From Bacteroidaceae bacterium (GTDB taxonomy: Bacteria; Bacteroidota; Bacteroidia; Bacteroidales; Bacteroidaceae), in contig JAFXVZ010000047.1 in the NCBI GenBank assembly GCA_017534535.1, positions 1 through 50,721 of the forward strand: DNA of 50,721 bases, written 5' to 3'. The notes under the pieces were generated by a model. It saw nothing but the letters and a program-made list of their open reading frames with translations, did not search any database and was not told the origin of the DNA. This document shows positions 25,634 through 32,768 of the stretch, one piece after another; positions within the stretch are counted from its first letter, which is position 1; the number at the start of each line of letters is the position of its first letter. The position numbers and the translations under genes are program-made.

Positions 25634-27538
25634 TTATTCGGTTAATATTTTATTCTTAATTATGTAAATCACCTCATTGTTCGTCTCCACAATTTTATCC
25701 AAATCCTTGGCAAGTCTAAGTCTAAATGCCCAACTGCGGAAATAGAAAATCAAGCCAATGGGCAGCAATATTCCACATACCAAGTTCAACCATTTGTTCG
25801 TAAACGGACGCAGATGCGCATGTACCGATACGATGGGATAATTGTTCAGTGCCTGCAACAAGTAGTTGTTGCGAGAGTTCGCCATATCCGTAATCATCAC
25901 CTCCATCAAGCTGTCAATGAAATCCATCTTCTCATCCAACTGTTCACCCTTCCAGAATTTAATATAGTTAGCAGGGCGTTTTAGGTTATGTTTCTGACCA
26001 TAGGCGATGCAACGTGCCGACAAATCCTCCAACGCTGCTGGCAGCGTCTTGTAGTCTGGATCCAGAATCACCACATCCTTGCGGGTGATGTTTCTAACGG
26101 CACGAATACCCAGCAATCGTTTAAATAATTCCTTATACGTATCAATATTAAGCGCTACAGAATCCGTATTGGATTTATAAGTAAGATATGCCCCTAAAGG
26201 AGCCAGCACCGCCGTACTGAGCCACATGCCTTCCCACGCCAGCCAGTTGCCATCGCGAGCCAACTTGTAACCCGTATTGTTCACAATATAGTAGAAAATG
26301 AATATGAGCACCGATATCACCACTGGCATACCCAAGCCACCCTTGCGGATGATACCACCCAAAGGAGCTCCGATAAAGAAGAAAACCAGGCACGCCAATG
26401 AAAGGGTAATCTTTTCATGCCATGCAGTCATGTGACGCCTCAAACTTGTTTGCGTCTGACTAATATTCAATGTCTTGAAAGACCAATCGGATTGCAGGTT
26501 ATTAGCACTTGCCAACATCGAATTGAGTTGTCGTTGCCTCTCGTTAGGGGTCATTGCATTCATTATGCTGTCCAAGTCGAACTCAGCCAAGTTGGCCTCT
26601 TTCACCTTGATGGAATCCTGTTGCTTGGTCTCAAAATGGATCTTGTAGTTAGTCTTGGCTGTGGCTTGGAACTGAGCCCCACCCAAGCTGTCCACCAGCA
26701 CTGCCATTGAGTCGATACTGGCTTGTAGCATAGCCATATCCTTACTATTCGACTGGCTCGTCATAAAGTCCTCGTCTATCATATTGAAGTTGGCGTTAAA
26801 CTCTATCAACGCATGTTTCTCGCTGAAAGCCTCACGCCTATACGGGACATTCTGCTGTTTCATGTTCTGCGACTGCAGGTTCTCAAACTGCTCGCCGCTA
26901 TAGAGGTGCAGAAAGAGGTAATGCTTATCTTCCGACATCTCCAGCTTACCTGAGTCAGCCCGAATGATCTGCGCATTGTCAAAACCGTTGGCAAAGTTGT
27001 AAATCATTACATTATAGAGCATACCCGTTTCTCTGTCCTTGTGGTCAACATACAGATTATAGCCCTCAATCTGGTCATAGAATGCCTTTTCGGGAATATC
27101 CAGCTCTGGCGATTTCTGCCTCATAGATATCAGCAGTGTCCAAAGCTTCGTCTGTGCCTTAGGTCCAATCACATTCTGGAAATAAAAAGACAGGCCACAC
27201 ACCAGCACCAGCATCACAATCAGTGGACGCATGATTTGCATCAGCGAGATACCCGCTGCCTTCATAGCAATCAACTCGAATCGTTCTCCGAAGTTTCCAA
27301 ACGTGATGAGCGAAGCCAGCAGAACCGCCAAAGGTAGCGAGGCAGGTACCAGCGTCAGCGAGGCATAGAAGAAGAACTGCGCCAGCACGTCAACCGTCAG
27401 ACCCTTGCCCACCATATCGTCCACATACCTCCACAGGAACTGCATCATAAAGATGAAGAGGCAAATGAAGAAGGTACCGGCAAAAAGCAGGCTGAAACTC
27501 TTCAATATAAATATGTCTAATTTCTTCAAACCTGGCAT
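25634..27538 (-). CDS. LptF/LptG-family permease (YjgP/YjgQ)
   Basis: 634 residues, with three N-terminal and three C-terminal membrane helices around a large periplasmic domain. It begins LKKLDIFILKSFSLLFAGTFF, typical of the family's first helix, and LKKL motifs recur. It is an inner-membrane part of the LPS export machine, extracting lipid A-linked LPS with LptB. It is longer than E. coli LptF (about 366), as common in Bacteroidota, with an extra domain of about 200 residues near 430-580. TACCTTTG at 27568-27575 (minus) is a likely -7 box. Confidence 0.87.
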   Translation of the reverse strand: MPGLKKLDIFILKSFSLLFAGTFFICLFIFMMQFLWRYVDDMVGKGLTVDVLAQFFFYASLTLVPASLPLAVLLASLITFGNFGERFELIAMKAAGISLMQIMRPLIVMLVLVCGLSFYFQNVIGPKAQTKLWTLLISMRQKSPELDIPEKAFYDQIEGYNLYVDHKDRETGMLYNVMIYNFANGFDNAQIIRADSGKLEMSEDKHYLFLHLYSGEQFENLQSQNMKQQNVPYRREAFSEKHALIEFNANFNMIDEDFMTSQSNSKDMAMLQASIDSMAVLVDSLGGAQFQATAKTNYKIHFETKQQDSIKVKEANLAEFDLDSIMNAMTPNERQRQLNSMLASANNLQSDWSFKTLNISQTQTSLRRHMTAWHEKITLSLACLVFFFIGAPLGGIIRKGGLGMPVVISVLIFIFYYIVNNTGYKLARDGNWLAWEGMWLSTAVLAPLGAYLTYKSNTDSVALNIDTYKELFKRLLGIRAVRNITRKDVVILDPDYKTLPAALEDLSARCIAYGQKHNLKRPANYIKFWKGEQLDEKMDFIDSLMEVMITDMANSRNNYLLQALNNYPIVSVHAHLRPFTNKWLNLVCGILLPIGLIFYFRSWAFRLRLAKDLDKIVETNNEVIYIIKNKILTE

Positions 27539-27627
27539 AAAAACAGCGATAAACCGTTGTCAAGGCACAAAGGTAGTACAAAAAACGGAGGTAGATGAAT
27601 TTTTTATTCAAAAAATAACGAGAAAGT

Positions 27628-27658
27628 TTTGTCTCTTTCAAAAAAAGCTATACCTTTG
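27628..27658 (+). promoter_or_regulatory. promoter of the tRNA-Met gene
   Basis: TTTG (27628-27631), 19 bases, TACCTTTG (27651-27658), 31 bases before the tRNA. Confidence 0.7.
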
Positions 27659-27689
27659 CACCCGCAATTGCACAATAAGACGATTTGTT

Positions 27690-27763
27690 GGCGGGATAGC
27701 TCAGCTGGTTAGAGCGCATGATTCATAATCATGAGGTCGCCGGTTCAATCCCGGCTCCCGCTA
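27690..27763 (+). tRNA. tRNA-Met (CAT), elongator type
   Basis: All arms fold: acceptor GGCGGGA with TCCCGCT (one G-T pair), D-arm GCTC...GAGC, anticodon stem CATGA/TCATG with loop TTCATAA giving CAT, T-arm GCCGG/CCGGC with TTCAATC. The CCA end is not encoded. The anticodon stem lacks the three G-C pairs of an initiator. A tRNA-Ile with modified C34 is an unexcluded alternative. Confidence 0.93.
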
Positions 27764-27768
27764 CAAAA

Positions 27769-27802
27769 AAGCACCTACGGTTTCATCGCAGGTGTTTTTT
27801 TT
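27769..27802. terminator. terminator after tRNA-Met, also usable by the S66 peptidase gene
   Basis: CACCT (27772-27776) pairs with AGGTG (27790-27794), flanked by A-runs on the left and eight T on the right, so the extended stem works on both strands. The minus-strand gene ends at 27822. Confidence 0.75.
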
Positions 27803-27821
27803 GTATTTGTAACATTTAAAC

Positions 27822-28934
27822 TTACTCACTTTTCCCAGCCAGTATCAACCTCGAAGCAAGTGGCGTTGCATTAACGGCAATTCCTTCCGTCCGAACCACC
27901 TGAGGTTCACCATCGATATCAAACTGGAGAGTTGCGCCATCAGAACGGACATCAATCGTCACAGGAGCCCCCATCACTAACGGAAGGTTCACATCATCGT
28001 GTCCAGCAGGGAAACCACAAAGCACAGGAATGTGATACGCCTCCAAATATAGATGCAGCATTTGCTCCACACTCTCATAGCTAAACTCATGGCCACAATC
28101 CGTAAACTCGCCCAATATCACGCCCTTGCACCTATCTAGTACTCCATTCATGGCAAGGATGTTAAACTGACGGTCGATGTTGTGCATTGATTCCTCCACC
28201 TCTTCTATAAACAGAATCAAATCCCTCCCCAGCGTAGCATCTGCCTGGCTACCCAAGTTCGGGACAAACGTACATATATTGCCACCCACCAGCACTCCGC
28301 TGGCCTTGCCTGTGATATTCTCCTTGTGTGCAGGCAACTCATAACGAGGCACCTTCCCTAATAGCAGGTCACGCATCAGCGTGCTTGTAGCATCCGTACC
28401 ATCCTTAGCCAGGAATGAACTCATGGTACCGTGCACACTCATCACCCCAGCTCGGTTTAGCAGTCCGTGAATCGTACAAATATCGCTGAATCCCACCAGC
28501 CACTTCGGTTGTGCACTCCACTCGCTCAGTTCCATCTTGTCTATCAGCTGAATGGTACCATACCCTCCTCGGTTACAGATAATCGCCTTGATAGAGGCAT
28601 CATTCAGCGCCCACCGCAGATCACTAACACGCTCCGCTATCGTACCCGCATACTTGCCAGCATCCTCCTTGCCCACATTAGGTCCAATCACAGGCTCCAC
28701 CCCCCAAGAACGCAGTATTTCCGCAGTCTTAGTTACATTCTCCATGGGTGTGAAATACGATGGCGATATCAGCGCCACCTTGTCGCCAGGCTTCAGAAAC
28801 CCGGGCTGGACACAGTTCAACTCCTCCACGTCGCTATCAGGTTGAGGTGCTGGCACAGGCACTGGATCATTGTCTTTGTCACACGAAGACAGCGCACCGC
28901 ACAGCATCAAAAGCACGGAGGCTATATATTTCAT
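27822..28934 (-). CDS. S66-family LD-carboxypeptidase-like lipoprotein
   Basis: About 370 residues with a lipoprotein signal ending LSSC and a proline-rich spacer. S66 landmarks: KVALISPSYFT near the start, NRGGYGTIQLID, the Glu-bearing EEVEESMHNIDRQF and the His-bearing FPAGHDDVNLPL. The family trims tetrapeptides in murein recycling; some members (MccF) protect against microcin. At the nucleophile motif the sequence reads GGYGT, with no serine at the place I would expect, so activity is uncertain. The start could be the ATG at 28949 (five residues more). It lies 47-62 bases after the double-glycine peptide gene on the same strand. Confidence 0.82.
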   Translation of the reverse strand: MKYIASVLLMLCGALSSCDKDNDPVPVPAPQPDSDVEELNCVQPGFLKPGDKVALISPSYFTPMENVTKTAEILRSWGVEPVIGPNVGKEDAGKYAGTIAERVSDLRWALNDASIKAIICNRGGYGTIQLIDKMELSEWSAQPKWLVGFSDICTIHGLLNRAGVMSVHGTMSSFLAKDGTDATSTLMRDLLLGKVPRYELPAHKENITGKASGVLVGGNICTFVPNLGSQADATLGRDLILFIEEVEESMHNIDRQFNILAMNGVLDRCKGVILGEFTDCGHEFSYESVEQMLHLYLEAYHIPVLCGFPAGHDDVNLPLVMGAPVTIDVRSDGATLQFDIDGEPQVVRTEGIAVNATPLASRLILAGKSE

Positions 28935-28996
28935 CTTTCGTCTTATCATTTTCGGTTTAGACCAACTCTAATCTGACAACATGGCGATTACTCACC

Positions 28997-29254
28997 CTAA
29001 TTAATTAAAACATAAGAACAATAGAGTTTGCAGAATTGGGAATATTGAGGACACTCTTGATCCTTTGGGCAAACATAATTTTCATTACAATCACCAGTCT
29101 TTCCGCCTGTCACTATATCAAGTTCTTCGTCAGACAGTTCCTCACGCATCACTACCTGATTATCGCGATTCTCTCCCGTGATGGTTACTTTCCTAATATC
29201 TTCATCTATCAGGATATTCAAAATCTTTTTTTTCTTCTTATCAGTCATATTCAT
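28997..29254 (-). CDS. small double-glycine-leader peptide, five-cysteine core
   Basis: 85 residues. A basic start (MNMTDKKKKK) leads to an acidic leader end, ELSDEELDIVTGG (residues 39-51), the classic site cut by double-glycine ABC-transporter peptidases. The core of 34 residues (52-85) carries Cys56, 62, 68, 75 and 79. A near-consensus promoter (29276-29307) fixes the start, because an ATG 29 codons upstream lies before it. No transporter or modifying enzyme is in the window. This resembles a bacteriocin- or signal-like precursor; some such leaders also occur on Bacteroidota peptides of unknown role. The product and activity are inferred. Confidence 0.65.
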   Translation of the reverse strand: MNMTDKKKKKILNILIDEDIRKVTITGENRDNQVVMREELSDEELDIVTGGKTGDCNENYVCPKDQECPQYSQFCKLYCSYVLIN

Positions 29255-29275
29255 ACGGTGTTTATAATTGCAATG

Positions 29276-29307
29276 CAAAGATACAAAATAAAATGCCGAT
29301 TTCCAAA
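29276..29307 (-). promoter_or_regulatory. promoter of the double-glycine peptide gene
   Basis: Minus strand: TTTG (29304-29307), 20 bases, TATCTTTG (29276-29283), both elements exact. A transcript start near 29269 leaves a leader of about 15-20 bases. Confidence 0.75.
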
Positions 29308-29416
29308 TTTTAAGCCCAAAAAGCGGATTATTGAATATCAACCCAAAAGCAGAGCCACAGAAAGGCCTATTATGCCTGCGAAGGTGTACAAAGCATGTAG
29401 TTCTTCCACTTGGAAA

Positions 29417-29482
29417 TTAAAGGAAGTAACAAGCCCGACTAAAGGAACTAATTACTTTAATTAAAGGAACTAATCTCGTAAG
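29417..29482. repeat. three 22-base repeats, YTAAAGGAASTAAY core
   Basis: Units start at 29417, 29439 and 29461; each begins with TTAAAGGAA or CTAAAGGAA, followed by GTAAC or CTAAT. The shared core GAAGTAAC/GAACTAAT resembles GAAGTAAT and GAAGCAAT in the array at 2652-2849. One or two weaker units may precede from 29373. Confidence 0.5.
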
Positions 29483-29755
29483 TCCATCAAGATACACAAC
29501 ATCCGAACTCCAAACTCCAAATTTCATTTTCTCATATTCCATCCTCTGCCTCTATTATTACTTTATCTAATATTAAACTTTCGAAAGTGAATGATTATTC
29601 ATCAACTATGCTATCCATCACCATGTCGGCATTGATCTTAGTTGTGTGGATGTTGGAATGCTCCAATTATTTATGCAAAAATAGTGAAAATTACCTACAT
29701 AACTACATAAATCTACATAAGTTATTGTAAATTAACATTCTGCAATAACAGCTAC

Positions 29756-29828
29756 CTACACTAAAACTACACTATAACTACACTCTACCTACACTACACC
29801 TACACTACACCTACACTACACCTACATA
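29756..29828 (+). repeat. seven heptamers CTACACT/CTACAT at exact 11-base spacing
   Basis: CTACACT starts at 29756, 29767, 29778, 29789, 29800 and 29811, with CTACAT at 29822, each 11 bases apart, close to one helical turn. Looser copies of CTACAT sit at 29695, 29703 and 29713. A protein bound to each would lie on one face of the DNA. Confidence 0.8.
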
Positions 29829-29929
29829 TATAGGCATAAACCTGATTGCATCCAGTATTGATGCAGTATGTAAACCGCTGTTCATCCTCAACCAAAGCGA
29901 TGTTTCCCAATTTGTTACAAGGTTTGAAG

Positions 29930-29979
29930 CTATAAGTAACTTTAAAAATTCTCGAGAGAATTTAATCGTTTACTTATAG
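29930..29979. repeat. central 50-base dyad (AAATTCTC-GA-GAGAATTT inside CTATAAGTAA arms)
   Basis: AAATTCTC (29946-29953) and GAGAATTT (29956-29963) flank GA; six bases on each side lie before the second arms CTATAAGTAA and TTACTTATAG. Both pairs share one midpoint, 29954.5. It could form a cruciform or hairpin of two stem segments. Confidence 0.75.
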
Positions 29980-30008
29980 TAAAAGATCTGCGATAACGTA
30001 GCTGATGA

Positions 30009-30030
30009 CAAAATTCTCGAGAGAATTTTG
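30009..30030. repeat. second copy of the palindrome, CAAAATTCTC-GA-GAGAATTTTG
   Basis: A perfect 10-bp inverted repeat with a two-base GA spacer, 22 bases in all, 55 bases from the central copy. A small hairpin AAGTCGA-AAA-TCGGCTT follows at 30042-30058. Confidence 0.75.
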
Positions 30031-30108
30031 CAGTATTCTTTAAGTCGAAAATCGGCTTGATATAAGTATCATACTCGTGAGGACGAAGCAAGTAACGCTT
30101 GTAGTAAC

Positions 30109-30148
30109 TATGTAGTTTCAGTGTAGTTATAGTGTAGTTATAGTGTAG
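30109..30148 (-). repeat. four heptamers AGTGTAG at 11-base spacing, opposite in orientation
   Basis: Copies start at 30109 (variant ATGTAG at 30110), 30120, 30131 and 30142. This is the reverse complement of the left array (CTACACT). Another copy is at 30207, next to an ATGTAG at 30216. The arrays therefore face each other across the central dyad. Confidence 0.8.
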
Positions 30149-30438
30149 TTTGTATGTTTAATGGCAAGGTGATATTATATTGAAAATATGATATTTACAG
30201 AAAAACAGTGTAGTTATGTAGGTAGTTTTTGAAATTTTATATTGATTTATTTATTATCGCAATTCATTTCCTGTGAGTTGAGCAAACTTCGAAGCCTTTT
30301 TTTATTCCTATTTCGTCGAACTTACGTTATTATTAATATTAGATAGAATTCAATGCCTTACATTTCACTAATCAATTATTCTCCAAATTCAAAACACCAA
30401 ATGAAGTTTGGATTTTGGAGTTCGGCGTGGTTTGGTTA

Positions 30439-30479
30439 AAAACAAAAAAGAGGACACTTCAAAAACAGAAGTGCCCTCT
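30439..30479 (-). terminator. terminator after the DUF1080 gene
   Basis: AGAGGACACTTC (30449-30460) pairs with GAAGTGCCCTCT (30468-30479), one wobble pair; on the minus strand a T-rich run follows (30439-30448). It is 20 bases past the stop at 30500. Confidence 0.8.
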
Positions 30480-30499
30480 CTAAACAATTTAGCTTTTCA

Positions 30500-31243
30500 C
30501 TACGGAAGCTCCTTGATTTTAATGTTCTTGTAGAACACTTCGTGACCATGATCCTGCAAGAGAATGGGGGCATCGATAAAGTTGCCGAAATTGGGCCAGT
30601 TCTTATACTTGCTGTAGGCTACGAGGGCATTCCACATCTGATTATTGCGCTCATACTCCAGCAATTTAGTGCCGTTAAGCCAATGCTCAACATGGTTCCC
30701 CTGCACGATGACAACGGCTGTATTGAATTCATCTTTGTTAAAAGGCTTGTCATCAGACACAGGGATAAGGTCATAAAGGGCACCGAGTTTACGATTGCCT
30801 TTTACCCCTAATTTAGCATCGGGATGCAAGTCATCATCCAGAATCTGGAACTCACAGCCAATGGCAGAACCTGCACCTTGATTAAGGTCTGTATTAACAA
30901 AATACTTGATACCGCTATTGGCACCAGGAGTGATCTTAAAATCCACCTTGAGGATGAAATTACGGAAGGTACGGGTAGTGACTATATCGCCACCATTAGC
31001 AGATTCTTGTCCATCGCCAGGCAGTACACGTAGGATGCCGTTGCTGATGTCCCAACCACCCTTGGGGAAGGTCTGGGCTTTGGCACTACACCAACCATTA
31101 CTGGTTTTACCATCGAAGAGGAGTATCCAGCCATCACGGACTTCTTCTTTAGTCAATTGGTTGTCACCTGGCTCAGCCTTTACCTGAGCTTGAAGGGTCA
31201 AAGCTCCACAAAGAGCTATGGCAAAAAAGATTATTTTTTTCAT
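30500..31243 (-). CDS. secreted DUF1080-domain protein (3-keto-disaccharide hydrolase family)
   Basis: 247 residues with a signal peptide ([20 protein letters not shown]). The domain starts with [14 protein letters not shown] and includes [14 protein letters not shown], the typical concanavalin-like DUF1080 pattern. Family members hydrolyse 3-keto-glucosides or bind carbohydrates in the periplasm. It lies 17 bases after the Gfo/Idh/MocA gene, and paired oxidoreductase plus DUF1080 genes are a known theme in sugar oxidation followed by bond cleavage. Here the pathway link is inferred from adjacency. Confidence 0.88.
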   Translation of the reverse strand: MKKIIFFAIALCGALTLQAQVKAEPGDNQLTKEEVRDGWILLFDGKTSNGWCSAKAQTFPKGGWDISNGILRVLPGDGQESANGGDIVTTRTFRNFILKVDFKITPGANSGIKYFVNTDLNQGAGSAIGCEFQILDDDLHPDAKLGVKGNRKLGALYDLIPVSDDKPFNKDEFNTAVVIVQGNHVEHWLNGTKLLEYERNNQMWNALVAYSKYKNWPNFGNFIDAPILLQDHGHEVFYKNIKIKELP

Positions 31244-31260
31244 ATATTATTCATTCTTCA

Positions 31261-32676
31261 TTACAAGTTATAGAAATACTCCCAACCCTTGCGAGGCAAT
31301 GAGCCAGCCAGCATAGCGTTAGCAAACTGGTTGTTGGTGAACTGCTTCAGGCGGGTGTCGAAATAAAGATCGGCATTCAAACGCTGGGCAATGACACCCA
31401 AACAGAATACCTGACTAAGCACGCCATTAATCTCGAACGGTGAACGTGTCTTTTCCTCACCACGGATAGCACGGAGGAAGTTGACATAGTGGTTCGATGG
31501 GCTCTGCGGCACAGGTGGTAACATTCCTTCCATCTCTTTGGCACGCTTCTCAGGGATGATGGAGAGAGTGCTACCATGACTGCCTCCCTTGAAGATAAGG
31601 TCTTTGGTGTAGATAATCTTGCCTGGATTGAGGTCGCTGTCACGATACTCCCCTTGATTAGTAGCAGGGATATTAGCCGCTAACTCAGACTTGCCGAAGC
31701 CTTCAGGAAGTGGTGGCAGGTTGTCAAGTCCGTCGTACCAAGTAACATCCACAGGAGGCATATTTCCACGGGCTGCAAAGCGGAAAAGAATAGTGGATGA
31801 ATAAGGATAGAAATAATCGTTGTGACCCTTTGCACGTACCATCTTAATCTGATAAGGCAGGCCGAGGTCGAGGAACTCATGCACGGTATCGAGAATGTGT
31901 GCTCCCCAATCGCCGAGGGCACCCATACCGAAGTCGTACCAGCAGCGCCAGTTGCCTTGATGGAATTTCTCATTATAATCATGATAAGGCACAGCGCAGA
32001 GCCAGGTGTCCCAATCCATCGTCTTAGGCATAGGATCAGCAGCTGGGAAACGGTCGATGTTGCTATCCCACTGGTGCCAGCGGCGAACATTGTTCATGTG
32101 TCCAACAACAGCGGTGACATCCTTGATGATGCCAGCCTCTTGCCAAGCCTTAAACTGGAAATAATTGCCTTCAGAGTGGCCTTGATTACCCACCTGAGTC
32201 ACCAATTGCGGATTCTTGCGGGCCAACTGCATCATCAGTTCAGCCTCGATGAAGGTGCGACTCATGGGTTTCTCCACATAGACGTGCTTGCCCTCAGAGA
32301 GCGCCAGCATAGCGATGGGGAAGTGTGAGTGGTCAGGGGTGGCGATGCAGACAGCCTCGAACTCGTTGCCAGCTTTTTCAAACAGTTCGCGGAAGTCTTT
32401 GAAACGTTTGGCATTTGGGTACATATTCATCACCTTCTCGGTCTGCTTGTTGCCCATATCCACATCGCAGAGGGCTACCACCTCCACCATTCCTGTCTTA
32501 GCGAACTCGTCGATGTCCTGCTCGCCTCGGTTACCAATACCGATATAAGCTATTTTTACTTTATCGAACTTGGGTTGGTGGGTGTTGTTGTTTTTAGCCA
32601 GCAATTCAGCTCCGTTAAAGGCCAGTCCGGCAGAAAACAGGGATGCTGTTTTTAGGAAATCTCGTCTTGTTGCCAT
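31261..32676 (-). CDS. exported Gfo/Idh/MocA-family oxidoreductase
   Basis: 471 residues with a twin-arginine-type signal, TRRDFLKTASLFSAGLAF, so it is exported folded, with cofactor. Rossmann start KIAYIGIGNRGEQD, then the EKP motif at YVEKPMSRT, where Lys is catalytic. The family oxidises or reduces sugars with NAD(P); some exported ones make 3-keto sugars. Its size and Tat signal fit Bacteroidota proteins found beside DUF1080 genes. The next gene follows after 17 bases. An upstream gene on the same strand is absent. Confidence 0.88.
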   Translation of the reverse strand: MATRRDFLKTASLFSAGLAFNGAELLAKNNNTHQPKFDKVKIAYIGIGNRGEQDIDEFAKTGMVEVVALCDVDMGNKQTEKVMNMYPNAKRFKDFRELFEKAGNEFEAVCIATPDHSHFPIAMLALSEGKHVYVEKPMSRTFIEAELMMQLARKNPQLVTQVGNQGHSEGNYFQFKAWQEAGIIKDVTAVVGHMNNVRRWHQWDSNIDRFPAADPMPKTMDWDTWLCAVPYHDYNEKFHQGNWRCWYDFGMGALGDWGAHILDTVHEFLDLGLPYQIKMVRAKGHNDYFYPYSSTILFRFAARGNMPPVDVTWYDGLDNLPPLPEGFGKSELAANIPATNQGEYRDSDLNPGKIIYTKDLIFKGGSHGSTLSIIPEKRAKEMEGMLPPVPQSPSNHYVNFLRAIRGEEKTRSPFEINGVLSQVFCLGVIAQRLNADLYFDTRLKQFTNNQFANAMLAGSLPRKGWEYFYNL

Positions 32677-32768
32677 ATTTTTTGATTTAAGGTTATTATT
32701 TCTCTGCGAATATACAGATAATTATTATAAAACAAAAGAAAATGGCAGAATATGTTTATTTCTATGCC

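Larger units (their letters stand above)
29503..30425. repeat. large nested inverted-repeat element, noncoding
   Basis: The two outer 27-base arms (29503-29529 and 30399-30425) match in 25 of 27 positions as reverse complements. Inside lie arms TACCTACATAACTACA (29692-29707, complement at 30209-30224) and a 20-base arm AACTACACTATAACTACACT (29765-29784, complement at 30120-30139 and 30131-30150). Innermost are CTATAAGTAA (29930-29939) with TTACTTATAG (29970-29979). Midpoints of the pairs fall at about 29964, 29958, 29952-29958 and 29954.5. No convincing gene lies inside. Together with the repeat at 29417 it explains the gap between 29342 and 30499. Its nature (satellite element, replication or protein-binding site) is unknown. 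Confidence 0.75.

Noticed and set aside
27822-28949. Calling the S66 protein a self-immunity factor like MccF
   Set aside because: S66 members also trim murein peptides, the lipoprotein signal places it outside the cytoplasm, and the serine position is uncertain; only the neighbourhood suggests a link.
29608-29730. A 40-codon plus-strand frame with a hydrophobic start, like a small toxin
   Set aside because: It has no clear promoter and its 3' half runs through the CTACAT repeats, so repeat sequence explains it. Not supported as a gene.
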